A stretch of 64,000 bases of DNA from JBEBVQ01 sp037190845 (GCA_037190845.1 JBBCJI010000026.1:62001-126000); one strand, 5' to 3'. Shown: positions 34,091 to 44,287, counted from the first letter of the stretch. Made by a program: numbers and translations. The notes: a model not told the origin generated them from the letters alone.

Positions 34091-36397
34091 TTACTTCAGT
34101 TTCAAGTCCATTTCTACCCTTCTGTTCTTCGCTTTTCCGGCGGCTGTCTTATTATCAGCCACAAAATTGGTAGCGCCAAATCCGTCTGCAACCAACCGGT
34201 CTGCGGAGACGCCCTTACCGATAAAGTAATCACGTACTGCATTCGCACGTTCTTTAGACAGGCGGAGGTTCGTTTCGTCCTTACCCACATTGTCTGTATA
34301 TCCGTGAATAGTCATATTGTAGTCTGTATACTCGTTCAGGATACCTACAATTTCATCCAGCAGCTTATGCGACTTCGTACTGATCACCGCCTTGCCGGTC
34401 TGGAACTGGATGGCAGTTGCAGCAAAAGCAAGACGCTTCTTCACTTCAGCCCTGATTTCAGGACAGCCCTGGTTCTCCACAGTTCCCGGTACTGTCGGGC
34501 ATCTGTCGAGATGATCAGGAACACCGTCATTATCCGTATCGGGGCAGCCTTCATTAGCTACAGGACCGGCAGCCTCTGGACATTTATCCTCATTATCCGG
34601 TACACCATCGCCATCTGTATCAGGGCAGCCTTTAAACTGCGCCAGACCCGGCACATCAGGACAAAGATCATCTATATCAGCAACTCCGTCATTATCCCTG
34701 TCAGGGCAACCCTGCAACGCTACAGGACCAGCTTCTGTCGGACAGCGGTCTTCAGCATCGGCAAGGCTGTCGAGATCAGCATCCGGGCAGCCACGAGCTG
34801 TTTTCGAGCCGAATACATCCGGGCACAGATCATCTTTATCCAGCACACCGTCACCGTCCTTATCCGGGTCGGGACAACCTTTCTGATCCGGCACACCTTT
34901 TTCAAACGGACATTTATCCCGTCTGTTCGATATCTGGTCGCCATCAGAATCTTTGGGTTTCTTTTTATAAAGGATCGGGATATGAGCGCCGAAATACATG
35001 TTAACCCCTTTGGAATTATCATTAACGAACGCCATAACATCATCTGTACCAACAGTCAGGAACAGCAACCGTATACCAAGGCCGGCTTTCATTTCAGCGC
35101 TCATCATATTATAAGTGAGCGGCACGCCTACATCCACATATTTGGACTCGAACCGGGGCGTTACGGTAACCTGGTTATAATAATTATTGCCCGGATTCAG
35201 CCCCTTCGACAGGTTCTGCATGTATACACCATGTACAAAAAATCCTTTCCAGATATTGTAATCTGCCTGGAATACAAGTGTGGTTGGCAAAGCAACCTTC
35301 TGTTCGCCGACAGTGTTGGTGAGTCTAAAGCCACTGTTATCCAGTTCCTGTTGCAGTTCCTGTACATTAGTCAGCTTTTTGCTGATACTGTCTACGACGA
35401 GCACACCTGAAGTTGATGCATTGTACTGAAGCGCATTAGTGTATTTGATACGGCCGATATCCAGTACGGAAACACCCGCTTTGATCTTATGCTTGCTCAT
35501 ACCGGGATTTATCAAACCCTTCTTCCCGTCCATATCATACCGGTGGCGGTCTATATTGGGGCGGTATTCATACATCAAACCAAGGTCGCCGCCAATACCA
35601 CGTCCGCTGTTGGCGCCAAACATAAAGTCGAAAAATCCGGAACCGCTGGTCAGTTCTTCCAGGCGATCCGACGGGTCGAGCGTATTGGCAGAAAAGCTTA
35701 CATTCATGTCGTCTACCTGAACGTAATCATTTGCACCTTCATACCGTCCTTCCAGGCGGGTACTGTTCAGATTATAATAACCGATCCCGCTGTAATACCG
35801 CGCTGTAACGCCGCCATGCAGCACGTGCTTGCCTTTATCCAGCAGCAGGCCGCCCCAGGAAAGACCTATGTCTGAAAACAAATGTGTGGTAAGATCGAAT
35901 CCATTCTGATCGCTGACCGCATAATTATCCAGCGGGTTAAGCTGCCGTCCTTTGACAAACAGGCCGCCAATATTGGAACTGACATCGTGCACCTGGGTCA
36001 TAAACCTTACACGCGTGCTCAGTCCGATGGTATGCTTGTTGTTAATGGCATACATAATGCCGGGGCCTCTTAATTCAAAGAATGGTAGCTGTACCGACAA
36101 TGGCTCCGAACCGGTCCATTTAAAGTATTTACCAACCGGAAAATCTCCGTTGTTACTGCCGAAATCCCCGATCATGGTGTTAAACGGAGCTTTGGAGACA
36201 CTGTTATTCCCATACAAATTCATGGAAAATAAATCCAGCACCAGCTTATGCCGGGAATCGCTGGCAGACGCAGGGTTCAGATAAACCTGATTAAATCCGG
36301 AATAACTGCTTCCTGAAACGCCGAGATATCTCTGGGCGTTTGCCTGAAGGGATATGCCCATACCCGCAACAAGCAATACAGATAAACTTTTTTTCAT
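34091..36397 (-). CDS. OmpA-family protein with N-terminal barrel-like domain and thrombospondin type 3 repeats
   Basis: A 768-aa outer-membrane protein. Signal peptide MKKSLSVLLVAGMGISLQANAQ. Residues ~25-480 are a large beta-rich domain of the DUF5723/PorP-like kind (SGFNQVYLNPASASDSRHKL is the typical start). Residues ~490-655 contain about six calcium-binding thrombospondin type 3 repeats (DTDGDGVPDNEDKCP-like units). The C-terminal OmpA domain (~660-768) binds peptidoglycan (IHGYTDNVGKDETNLRLSKERA in two pieces, then AKNRRVEM). It therefore links outer membrane and cell wall. It is preceded by a 276-bp AT-rich leader and followed by a strong hairpin. Confidence 0.88.
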   Translation of the reverse strand: MKKSLSVLLVAGMGISLQANAQRYLGVSGSSYSGFNQVYLNPASASDSRHKLVLDLFSMNLYGNNSVSKAPFNTMIGDFGSNNGDFPVGKYFKWTGSEPLSVQLPFFELRGPGIMYAINNKHTIGLSTRVRFMTQVHDVSSNIGGLFVKGRQLNPLDNYAVSDQNGFDLTTHLFSDIGLSWGGLLLDKGKHVLHGGVTARYYSGIGYYNLNSTRLEGRYEGANDYVQVDDMNVSFSANTLDPSDRLEELTSGSGFFDFMFGANSGRGIGGDLGLMYEYRPNIDRHRYDMDGKKGLINPGMSKHKIKAGVSVLDIGRIKYTNALQYNASTSGVLVVDSISKKLTNVQELQQELDNSGFRLTNTVGEQKVALPTTLVFQADYNIWKGFFVHGVYMQNLSKGLNPGNNYYNQVTVTPRFESKYVDVGVPLTYNMMSAEMKAGLGIRLLFLTVGTDDVMAFVNDNSKGVNMYFGAHIPILYKKKPKDSDGDQISNRRDKCPFEKGVPDQKGCPDPDKDGDGVLDKDDLCPDVFGSKTARGCPDADLDSLADAEDRCPTEAGPVALQGCPDRDNDGVADIDDLCPDVPGLAQFKGCPDTDGDGVPDNEDKCPEAAGPVANEGCPDTDNDGVPDHLDRCPTVPGTVENQGCPEIRAEVKKRLAFAATAIQFQTGKAVISTKSHKLLDEIVGILNEYTDYNMTIHGYTDNVGKDETNLRLSKERANAVRDYFIGKGVSADRLVADGFGATNFVADNKTAAGKAKNRRVEMDLKLK

Positions 36398-36673
36398 AAA
36401 AAATTAATAAGGGGGTTATTAACAACAACTATTTTGTTATAAAGTGCAAAGCTAACAAATCATACATAATTTTAAATAACAAAAAGAAATTCCGAAAAAG
36501 ATAATAAAAATCCACTTGAACACACAAGCTTAATTACAAATCAGAAACAAATAAACAAAATAAATAAATGTAGATAATGGAAATGAAATAAATAAACACA
36601 ACAAAATAATAACCCAGCTTATACCAATGCGTAATTTAAATTTTAAAAAAACAATATTCGAATCAAAAATCAT

Positions 36674-38332
36674 TCAATTAATGACATACAAACCAACATA
36701 TATATCTGAGATGGCCGGCTTCCTTATACTAAAAACTTGTTTTTCCGCCCCCAGGCTAAGCAAATAAGTATGCAACTGCTGCACAGCATTTATGTTTTTA
36801 TAGTACCATTCCGGCTGTCCTTCATAATCACCGGTCTTCATACCATTGTAATAACGATAAACGACCCATACACGCCGATGCTTCCTGATCTCATCAAAAT
36901 CTCCGGACAGCTTTTGAAAATAATCCGGGAATCCATCGGCAATATGTCTTACATCCCTGCCTTCCATAACACGCATATTCAGCCGGTAAGCATGCTTATA
37001 ATAATTCCACCCCGGAAGATCATTCCAATACACATATACCAGATCTCCTTCCCGGTAATGCTGTTGCAGATACATCCAGGCTTCGCGCTGACATGATTTT
37101 TTATATCCGCCGAAACGAGAGGTATCCGCTAAAGCAAGTATAGTATTCATCAAAGGAGCTGCCAGCAATACAGTAATAACCACATACGCAAACAATCTTC
37201 TTCGGAATGCAAACAACCAGTCGCAGGTGTAAGCAACAAAAAGAATACCCACCGGCGCCAGGAATACATTCAGCCGTTCATGAAGGGGGTATAACCTCAA
37301 TGCCGACGCAACAATGGCAACAGCAACAACCGACATCAGAAGGATGAAATTCTTTTTACGTTGCCGGTACATAACCAGTCCTCCGGCAAACAGCACCAGC
37401 AAAGAGAGAAAAGGCATACGCATCAATACACGGTAAACAGCGCTGTAACCATGCTCATAATCCAGCTCAAACCAGGTAAGTCCCAGGGGATAATAAACAA
37501 AGGAATAAACGAAATGCAGCAACCATTTTATTTCAGCCAGAAATGCAGGCGGCAAGGGTAAGAATGCTTCCCGCCGTTCCCAGAAGTCCGTAAGCCAGCC
37601 GCTGTCGGTATAATGACCGATAAAGAAATAGTAATTAAGACCAAAGCTGATAGCCCATATCGAAAAAGGCAGCAGAGAACGGACAAACCCCCGTCTGTCG
37701 TTTTTCAACAAATATGAAAAGCTGACACAACAGGCAATGCCAGCCAATACAAACAGGGAAGTAAATGAAAACCAAAGCAGGATACCGCCGCCAGCCCCCC
37801 ATACCAGCAAACTGTTCCAATCGCTTTTATCATGGTATTTTGCGTAAAACAACAGCGACAAAATGGTAGCAAGTAACTCCGGCCCATACTGTTTAACCTC
37901 TACCGAATGATATACCAAAGGCGGCGCGATGGCAAGTATACAAACAGCAACAACCGTACCCACAGGCTTCAGGAAATACCGTGCTACCGGCAGGAAGGCA
38001 AAAAGAGACAGGATGCTGCACATCAGCGGGAAAAGCCGCAGTGACATTTCCTGATTTCCGAAGAGCACCACACACAGCTTTACTGCCCATAAAAAGCCAA
38101 ACGGCGCCCGCTGGTGGTAATCAAGCGGCTGTGTGACCAGCTCATGAAAATCCATACGGATCAGACTGGAAGCCAGGAACAGCTCATCTTCCCATAAAGA
38201 CCGGTTATCAAAAAAATGATACAACCGCAGGCATATCCCCAGGGCAATAAGGCAAAAAGCAATAACCTTCCAACGTTGCCCGGCGGCGTTGCCGGTTCCG
38301 GAAGGTGTATCCGGGTGTTTTTTTTTACTCAT
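36674..38332 (-). CDS. Family 39-like glycosyltransferase (polytopic membrane protein)
   Basis: A 552-aa inner-membrane protein with about a dozen TM helices. The first periplasmic loop carries the PMT/ArnT-type acidic motif in FFDNRSLWEDELF, followed by HQRAPFGFLWAVKL. The C-terminal soluble part has no known motif. GT39-like enzymes transfer sugars from polyprenyl-phosphate donors to lipids or proteins on the periplasmic side; donor and acceptor here are unknown. It is monocistronic, lying between a repeat-rich gap and an AT-rich leader. Confidence 0.82.
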   Translation of the reverse strand: MSKKKHPDTPSGTGNAAGQRWKVIAFCLIALGICLRLYHFFDNRSLWEDELFLASSLIRMDFHELVTQPLDYHQRAPFGFLWAVKLCVVLFGNQEMSLRLFPLMCSILSLFAFLPVARYFLKPVGTVVAVCILAIAPPLVYHSVEVKQYGPELLATILSLLFYAKYHDKSDWNSLLVWGAGGGILLWFSFTSLFVLAGIACCVSFSYLLKNDRRGFVRSLLPFSIWAISFGLNYYFFIGHYTDSGWLTDFWERREAFLPLPPAFLAEIKWLLHFVYSFVYYPLGLTWFELDYEHGYSAVYRVLMRMPFLSLLVLFAGGLVMYRQRKKNFILLMSVVAVAIVASALRLYPLHERLNVFLAPVGILFVAYTCDWLFAFRRRLFAYVVITVLLAAPLMNTILALADTSRFGGYKKSCQREAWMYLQQHYREGDLVYVYWNDLPGWNYYKHAYRLNMRVMEGRDVRHIADGFPDYFQKLSGDFDEIRKHRRVWVVYRYYNGMKTGDYEGQPEWYYKNINAVQQLHTYLLSLGAEKQVFSIRKPAISDIYVGLYVIN

Positions 38333-38927
38333 AAACTGGTATGTCTACGCACATTTCACGATACGCACATATCATTTCCTAAACACCCGCATGAAACATA
38401 ATGCACATTTTCTCAGGTAAACACGCAAACTTATAAAAAATAAAGATCGTTTAATGTGACAATTTGTTTGAAAACATTGTTGGCAGGGAAAAAAGATTAC
38501 AAACCCCGGAAGTCGTTCTCTGCAAACTGCTCCAAACATTTATGTAAAACAGAGGCTTGTTTTGACAGAAACAGCGAGCATATAGAGATGATGATTGTTG
38601 GCAGGGAAGCATGATGTCATCCTGACGAAGGAAGGATCCCACGTTATGCGTGATTTCCAGCATTTTGCGGGATGCTTCCTGCGTCAGCATGACAAACGTC
38701 TGTAAAGCGGACGAGGTACCACAAACGTTACCCGGTACGGCTATGGTTGCTTTCCAGGACAACAGTGGTTTGAAAATGTGACAAATGTGTTGTTTATCAT
38801 ATTTCCCACATTCGTCACATGGAATGGATGAGTATAGACATTCATGGATTCCCGGCCGGGCATATTTGATGCTATTGAATTTTATACTATTTTGTCACCC
38901 CTTATTAAATTGAATCAATAAAAAGCT
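38333..38927. repeat. 595-bp gap with an inverted-repeat element upstream of coaX
   Basis: No gene. At 38453-38785 a composite element has inverted ends (AATGTGACAATTTGTTTGAA from 38453; TTTCCAGGACAACAGTGGTT from 38751, then a GAAAATGTGACA copy). Inside, 38615-38694 is a copy of the palindrome seen at 33641-33720 (arms around TGACGAAGGAAGGATCCC and GATGCTTCCTGCGTCAGC, less perfect). A possible coaX promoter is TTTG at 38865-38868 and TATTTTG at 38888-38894, 19 nt apart. Confidence 0.55.
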
Positions 38928-39674
38928 ATGGCAACAAATTTGTGTATTGACTGGGGTAACAGCCGGGTAAAGGCATCTGTTTTCAATGCCAATGATGAAC
39001 TGCTGGAAAAATTCAGCTTTACGGAAACAGAGGCAGAAACCGTGTTATCTTCCATTATAACTACCTATCAGCCCCAGGCAGGCATACTATGCGCCGTAGC
39101 CACATACCCACTTTCGATAGAACAAACGTTGAGGGATCATATCCGTTTTTTCTATACACTGGATACGAATACCCGGCTGCCGGTCATGAATGCCTACCAT
39201 TCACCTGAAACACTCGGCGTTGACCGGCTGGCACTGGTATCCGGCGCTTATGCACAATTTCCGGACAAAAATAACCTGGTGATCAGCCTGGGGACCTGCA
39301 TTACCTACAACCTGATCCAGAAAAACAAAGCATTCCGCGGAGGAGCTATATCGCCCGGCATGAATATGCGGCTGCAGGCCATGCACGACTATACAGATAA
39401 ACTCCCTCTGGTTACGACAACAGGGGAGCTGCTCTTGCTCGGATACGATACGGAAACTTCGATCCGCAGCGGCGCCATACACGGCATGGCCGCTGAGATT
39501 GACGGTATGATCCAGGCTTTTGCTGCACAATATCCTGATTTTAACGCGGTCTTAACGGGGGGGGATGCACCGTTCTTTGAAGGCAAATTGAAAAGTAAGA
39601 TATTTGCAGACCCCGATTTGTCGCTGAAGGGGCTAAACCTAATTTTAAAACATAATGTCCCTCAAATACGCTAA
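38928..39674 (+). CDS. coaX: Type III pantothenate kinase
   Basis: A 248-aa CoaX, the first enzyme of CoA synthesis, of the ASKHA fold. Motif 1 is CIDWGNSRVK (family D-x-G-N-[ST]), with HSPETLGVDRLALVSGAY in the centre, LGTCITYNLI, the GGAISPGMNMR loop, and AVLTGGDAPFF near the C-terminus. Length is as usual (~245 aa). The stop lies inside the next gene (20-bp overlap), giving an operon coaX-OMP-lptC that is common in Bacteroidota. Confidence 0.95.
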   Translation: MATNLCIDWGNSRVKASVFNANDELLEKFSFTETEAETVLSSIITTYQPQAGILCAVATYPLSIEQTLRDHIRFFYTLDTNTRLPVMNAYHSPETLGVDRLALVSGAYAQFPDKNNLVISLGTCITYNLIQKNKAFRGGAISPGMNMRLQAMHDYTDKLPLVTTTGELLLLGYDTETSIRSGAIHGMAAEIDGMIQAFAAQYPDFNAVLTGGDAPFFEGKLKSKIFADPDLSLKGLNLILKHNVPQIR

Positions 39675-40935
39675 GCGCTTTTTCTGTTGTTTGCTGTTTC
39701 TGTCTCCCGGTTATACTGTGGTGGCACAAAATTCCAACAAAGAAAATATACCCTATACCCGTTTTGGGATCGGCGACCTCCAGACCGGAACCAACGTGCT
39801 GACAAGAGGCATGGGTTACCAGACCGCTGCATTCGTAAGTCCTGTAGCCGTCAATACAGAAAATCCGGCATCTTATGCCAGCCTCCGGTTTACCACTTAC
39901 GAGATCGGATTGTCGGGATCTTCGCGTACCCTGAGAAGCGGCGGTGAGGAATACGCTACCGGAACAGCATCACTCGCTTATCTGAATATCGGCATCCCTG
40001 TCGGGAAGCATGCCGGTATTAACCTGGGCTTGAAACCTCAGTCGCGCGTATATTACCGGATCGAGCAGGACTCGGTAATACCCAATCTTGACGGCACCAA
40101 TACGTATATATACTCCGGAGACGGAGGGCTGAACTATGCGTTTATTGGCGCTGCAGGCACCTACGGAGGCTTCAGCATTGGCGTCAACTTCGGATACATG
40201 TTCGGTACAACCCGGTATTCCGGTGTACTACAGCAAACAGGCGACGACGAAATACTCAGCTCCGAATTTTCCCGGTACGACAAGACAGGCGGACTGTACT
40301 GGAGCAGCGGAGCGCTCTACACAGCACCACTTAGTGAAAAGCTGAAGCTACGGATCGGCGCCACATTCACCCTGAATCAGCAACTGAATATCTGGCGCGA
40401 CGACTACCAGATCAACTTCCGTACGCTCGGCGGTGTGATAGACAGGGATACAAGCTACAATAACATCAACAGTAAAGGCACAGTAGTGCTGCCGGCTTCA
40501 TACGGATTCGGCATGCAGTTCCTCGGAAATGAAATATGGAGTGCAGGAGCAGACTTCTCGCTTACGCAGTGGAGTCAATACCGATCATTTAACCTCACCG
40601 ATTCCGTTAATGACAGATCCATGCGTATCAGCATCGGCGGGTCCTATACACCCAACCCGACGAGTCTGCGGCAATACTTCCAGCGTGTCACCTACAGGAT
40701 CGGCTTCTACTATGGCACCGATTATATACGCCTGCGCCAGACCGATATCAATTATTATGCAGCTACCGTGGGCGTCAGTTTACCGTTCAGGAGAACTACT
40801 GACCGTATTCACACTGCCTTCGAGATCGGCCAGCGGGGCACAGAAGCAAATAACCTGATACGTGAAAACTTCTACCGGTTAACACTTGGGGTTTCACTGA
40901 ATGATCGCTGGTTCATCAAACGTAAGTATGACTGA
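39655..40935 (+). CDS. Outer-membrane beta-barrel protein of the coaX-lptC operon
   Basis: A 426-aa exported protein with signal peptide (FCCLLFLSPGYTVVAQ) and alternating amphipathic strands to the C-terminus (FGYMFGTTRYSG, IRISIGGSYTPNP-type patterns, FYRLTLGVSL). The start NIPYTRFGIGDLQ is typical of an uncharacterised FadL/OMPP1-like family found next to coaX and lptC in Bacteroidota. It overlaps coaX by 20 bp. A role in lipid or LPS handling is suggested by context only. Confidence 0.75.
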   Translation: MSLKYAKRFFCCLLFLSPGYTVVAQNSNKENIPYTRFGIGDLQTGTNVLTRGMGYQTAAFVSPVAVNTENPASYASLRFTTYEIGLSGSSRTLRSGGEEYATGTASLAYLNIGIPVGKHAGINLGLKPQSRVYYRIEQDSVIPNLDGTNTYIYSGDGGLNYAFIGAAGTYGGFSIGVNFGYMFGTTRYSGVLQQTGDDEILSSEFSRYDKTGGLYWSSGALYTAPLSEKLKLRIGATFTLNQQLNIWRDDYQINFRTLGGVIDRDTSYNNINSKGTVVLPASYGFGMQFLGNEIWSAGADFSLTQWSQYRSFNLTDSVNDRSMRISIGGSYTPNPTSLRQYFQRVTYRIGFYYGTDYIRLRQTDINYYAATVGVSLPFRRTTDRIHTAFEIGQRGTEANNLIRENFYRLTLGVSLNDRWFIKRKYD

Positions 40936-40938
40936 TCC

Positions 40939-41035
40939 AATGTGACAATTTGAAAATTTGAAAATGAGGCAATGAATATATCACTTACAACAACAAGTTC
41001 ATTCTCAAATTAGTACATTTTCAAATTGACTAATT
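40939..41035. repeat. AATTTGAAAATG-family inverted repeat
   Basis: The left arm (from 40940) contains CAATTTGAAAATTTGAAAAT; the right arm ending near 41027 contains ACATTTTCAAATTGACTAAT. It fills the gap between the OMP gene and lptC, as the copy at 30785-30880 fills the yajC-coaE gap. Confidence 0.6.
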
Positions 41036-41038
41036 AAT

Positions 41039-41590
41039 ATGCGTTTCCCGGTTTTGCTTACCTGTGTTATATTAACCGCCGCCTCGTGCCGGAATGATAT
41101 GAAAGACATTCATGCACTGGTGAACAAGACGGTGATGCAGGAAGATATAGCACACGACGTCACCATTCTGTACAGTGAAGATGGACAGGTAAAGGCCAGG
41201 TTATCTTCCAAAGAGTTTATCCGTAATGAAATATCGCGTCCGCCCTATACGGACATGAAAAAGGGGCTGAAGGTGGAATTTTTCAATGACAGCATGCTGA
41301 TCGAAAGTACGCTTACCGCCAAATACGCCCGTTACTATGAGCAGCAGGGCAATGTGCTGATCCGTGACAGTGTGGTGGTGATCAATAAAAAAAGAGAAAA
41401 GCTGGAAACGGAAGAATTGATCTGGAACCAGGACATACAAAAGTTTTATACCGAAAAGCCCGTTGCCATTACCACCGCCACACAAACGATGTGGGGAGAC
41501 GGCCTCGAAGCCAACCAGGATTTTAGCTGGTACCAGATCCGGAACCTGCGCGGGGTGATGATGGTAGATAAAGAGAAGATACCGGAATAA
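41039..41590 (+). CDS. lptC: LPS export protein LptC-like lipoprotein
   Basis: A 183-aa exported protein. The signal segment (MRFPVLLTCVILTAASC) ends in a lipobox AASC. The LptC/OstA-like beta-jellyroll follows: VTILYSEDGQVKARLSS, LKVEFFNDSMLIESTLTAKYARYYEQQGNVL and TEELIWNQDIQKFYT are characteristic. In E. coli, LptC links the LptB2FG extractor to the LptA bridge in the periplasm; Bacteroidota versions are often lipoproteins, as here. It ends the coaX-OMP-lptC string. Confidence 0.88.
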   Translation: MRFPVLLTCVILTAASCRNDMKDIHALVNKTVMQEDIAHDVTILYSEDGQVKARLSSKEFIRNEISRPPYTDMKKGLKVEFFNDSMLIESTLTAKYARYYEQQGNVLIRDSVVVINKKREKLETEELIWNQDIQKFYTEKPVAITTATQTMWGDGLEANQDFSWYQIRNLRGVMMVDKEKIPE

Positions 41591-41677
41591 GCATCAGGTC
41601 CGGAAACGTACGCCCTGGGACTGTTACAGAAAGCCTGCCTATCTGAGCGATGTTACACTACCCATGTGGCCCCCGGG

Positions 41678-43462
41678 TTACCGCACCAGCAACACGTCTC
41701 CGCTTATTGTACTCCGGCGGCCGTCCATACAACTTACGTCAATATGGTAGTAGTATGTCCCTACAGGTAGTGGCTCCCCCTCATAACGGCCGTCCCAGCG
41801 CCCGTTCAAAACACTGTTTCTATACACTGTACGCCCCCATCGGTCGACGATCATCATATTCAGCTCACGAAAATGCCAGGGTGCAACGATGCCAAATTCA
41901 TCATTCTTTCCGTCGCCATTAGGTGTAAATGCATTGGGGATATTTATTAAACAGCATAATTCCGCCATAATGTCCGCTTGCAAAGAATCCAGGCACCCAT
42001 CCTCCGAAACATGAATGGCCAACAGGTTGTTTATCCTTTCACTCAATGGCAGTGATATTTTTCCGGAAACACCCAGTATTGAATCATTTAAATACCACTG
42101 GTATTCAGATTGATCAACAGCGTAACCGACAACCGTATCCCCCTGACAAAATCCGGAAGCGGGATCGAGGTATATATCCGGGGGGTGTGAAGGTTTGATA
42201 GACAGCTTAAATGCAATTACGGAATCGCAGCCGCGTGCATTGATGAGTGTATCGAAATACATCCCTGGTTCACTGAAGTACTGATCGTTAAAATAAGCCT
42301 GGTCTCCGCGGCAAATCTCCTGATTAAGATACGTGGTATCCGAAAATATCAGGCGGCTGAATTCATACCCGGTTTCTCCAATGCAGCCATTCAGATTTAC
42401 CCGCAGGCGATATTTTCCAAGATTATCTGAACGTACATTTTTAACCACAGCCATTGAATCTCTGGAATAAAACCCCTTCGGGCCATTCCAGACATATAAG
42501 GCGTCCGAATCCGAAGCATTTGTTACCTGAGGGAAAAGCAACAGATCCCGGCCTTCACAAACAGGACCATTGTCGGTTATTGCAGGTACAGGAATCGGCT
42601 TCACATGTACATGCATCGTATCGGTGATAGTGTCCGTTGCTGTGACGATACGCAACGAATACACGCCGGCATGTTGTAAGCCGGCATTGGGTATCTCCGG
42701 ATCACGGAGGTTTGAAGTAAACCCCGCAGGCCCCGACCAGTTATAGCTTAGAGCATTTGCATAATGAGCGGGAAGGGTGCGCAACCTAAGCGTTTCTCCT
42801 TCGCACGGCTCGTTGGCACCTATGATATATTCCCGATAGTAAATATGGTATCCTACATATCCCCCTTTTATGCCTGACAGATTTATTTTGAAGGAGCTTA
42901 TCCTTCCGGATATATTTAATTCCCCCACAGCGAACGGATCTACGCATAGTACGCAGCCCGGAGGGTGCGGAGGTACCGGGTTTATGCCGAATATCGTCAT
43001 GCTGCCGTTCCATATAATTGCGGTAGTTTGCGTACACGGCATCGTCCATGGAGATAATTCATGGGGCTGAATTTCATATACCTGATTGTTGATAGCAACT
43101 GAAACGATCTCACTATCCTGAATACTCATTACTGCTACCCTCACCCACTTTACGGGCGTCAAAAACTCATACTCATAAGTATGGGGAGTTGTATGGTAAT
43201 TACTACCTACAACTATATCGTGACCTAATGTGTATGGCACATACATACAATTGGTACCGGGACGGAAACCAGGACGAAAAGCCACTGGCGGGCCAACGCC
43301 CGGCGAAGGGGTAGCTATCACAGATATCCCATTTTGCGTTATGGTGCCTGTTTCATGTGTTACCGGAGTAAATCCGTTCTGCGCAATCGCCGTCATAGAG
43401 CAGCAAACCAGAAACACAAAAACCCTGAAACTTAAACTCATCTTTATGTATTTTAGCCTCAC
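41678..43462 (-). CDS. Secreted Ig-like protein with T9SS type B (CHU_C) domain
   Basis: A 594-aa exported protein. Signal peptide (FRVFVFLVCCSMTAIAQ); an N-terminal beta domain to ~residue 210; Ig/PKD-like domains (LRLRTLPAHYANALSYNWSG, LFPQVTNASDSDALYVWNG); a repeat unit with YFSEPGMYFDTLINARGCDS that it shares with the 44440 gene; another Ig-like unit; and the CHU_C type B sorting domain (IPNAFTPNGDGKNDEF, VDRWGRTVY, WDGRYEG, VGTYYYHI). It should be exported by T9SS. Function is unknown; surface adhesion is plausible. It converges on lptC and is divergent from a NarL-type response regulator, so the two share a 129-bp upstream region. Confidence 0.85.
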   Translation of the reverse strand: MRLKYIKMSLSFRVFVFLVCCSMTAIAQNGFTPVTHETGTITQNGISVIATPSPGVGPPVAFRPGFRPGTNCMYVPYTLGHDIVVGSNYHTTPHTYEYEFLTPVKWVRVAVMSIQDSEIVSVAINNQVYEIQPHELSPWTMPCTQTTAIIWNGSMTIFGINPVPPHPPGCVLCVDPFAVGELNISGRISSFKINLSGIKGGYVGYHIYYREYIIGANEPCEGETLRLRTLPAHYANALSYNWSGPAGFTSNLRDPEIPNAGLQHAGVYSLRIVTATDTITDTMHVHVKPIPVPAITDNGPVCEGRDLLLFPQVTNASDSDALYVWNGPKGFYSRDSMAVVKNVRSDNLGKYRLRVNLNGCIGETGYEFSRLIFSDTTYLNQEICRGDQAYFNDQYFSEPGMYFDTLINARGCDSVIAFKLSIKPSHPPDIYLDPASGFCQGDTVVGYAVDQSEYQWYLNDSILGVSGKISLPLSERINNLLAIHVSEDGCLDSLQADIMAELCCLINIPNAFTPNGDGKNDEFGIVAPWHFRELNMMIVDRWGRTVYRNSVLNGRWDGRYEGEPLPVGTYYYHIDVSCMDGRRSTISGDVLLVR

Positions 43463-43591
43463 AAAATGATGACTGTTAAATAAGATGCATTAATCCTGCC
43501 ACAGATAAAAATACGAAATCCCCGTTGTGCAGGCAGCCTTAATGTCAGTCAGAACTACTAAATTTACCTTGTAACAAGGAGCCGATTTGAT

Positions 43592-44236
43592 ATGGGTATT
43601 AAAATAGCTATCACAGACGATCATCCGATCGTACTGGAGGGGCTTCAAAAAGTGTTGCACGGACGAGATGGCTTTGAGATCATTGCGACATACGCCGATG
43701 GAAGAAGCCTGCTGGCCGGACTGGAGCAACACCTGCCGGATATTTTGCTGCTCGATGTTTATCTCCCGGACGTAAAAGGCACCGAACTTACCAAGACCAT
43801 TACCCAAAAATATGCTTCCGTCCGGATCATTGCCCTGACGAGCACCGAACATATCCCGGACGTGAAGCAGATGCTCCGGAACGGCTGTTCGGGCTATCTG
43901 CTTAAAAACGTATCGGTAGAAGTGCTCAGCCATGCTATCAAAACTGTATTTGCCGGTGAAGAATTTGTAGAGCCTGTGATCAAAGACCGGCTGATCGAAT
44001 CCCTGATGCACCCGGGAATTTTCTCATCCATCAACAAGCCTCAGTTGACCAACCGGGAACAGAAGATCCTGGAAATGATCGGCGCCGGGAAAACAAGCCA
44101 GGAGATTGCCGGTGAATTATTCCTGAGCTACCGCACGATTCAAAATAACCGACAGTCTCTTTACAAAAAATTCGATGTCCATAATACAGCAGAGCTGATC
44201 CGGATGGCTATTCAGAACGGGATGCTGGCCGGTTAG
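43592..44236 (+). CDS. NarL/FixJ-family response regulator (RR1)
   Basis: A 214-aa regulator. Receiver: ITDDHPIVLEGL with the acidic pair, phospho-acceptor D55 in ILLLDVYLPD, T/S and K in IIALTSTEH and YLLKNVS. C-terminal LuxR-type HTH: QLTNREQKILEMIGAGKTSQEI in two parts, then LSYRTIQNNRQSLYKKFDVHN. It is paralogous to the regulator at 61330. No kinase is directly adjacent; the nearest TPR-kinase (45914) is separated by a T9SS cargo gene on the other strand, so the original pair may have been split by insertion of that gene. Confidence 0.94.
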   Translation: MGIKIAITDDHPIVLEGLQKVLHGRDGFEIIATYADGRSLLAGLEQHLPDILLLDVYLPDVKGTELTKTITQKYASVRIIALTSTEHIPDVKQMLRNGCSGYLLKNVSVEVLSHAIKTVFAGEEFVEPVIKDRLIESLMHPGIFSSINKPQLTNREQKILEMIGAGKTSQEIAGELFLSYRTIQNNRQSLYKKFDVHNTAELIRMAIQNGMLAG

Positions 44237-44287
44237 ATTCCATTCTGCGATTCGCCGGATCAGCTCTGCCGGATTTAGTGGATGCAA

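Noticed and set aside
34304..35410. Long (368-codon) plus-strand frame opposite the OmpA-family gene
   Set aside because: Antisense shadow of the repetitive thrombospondin type 3 coding region; the minus-strand gene has clear domains throughout.
38451..38762. 103-codon minus-strand frame upstream of coaX
   Set aside because: Lies in the palindromic repeat block; similar translated fragments appear at 33462-33716, showing it is repeat sequence and not a gene.
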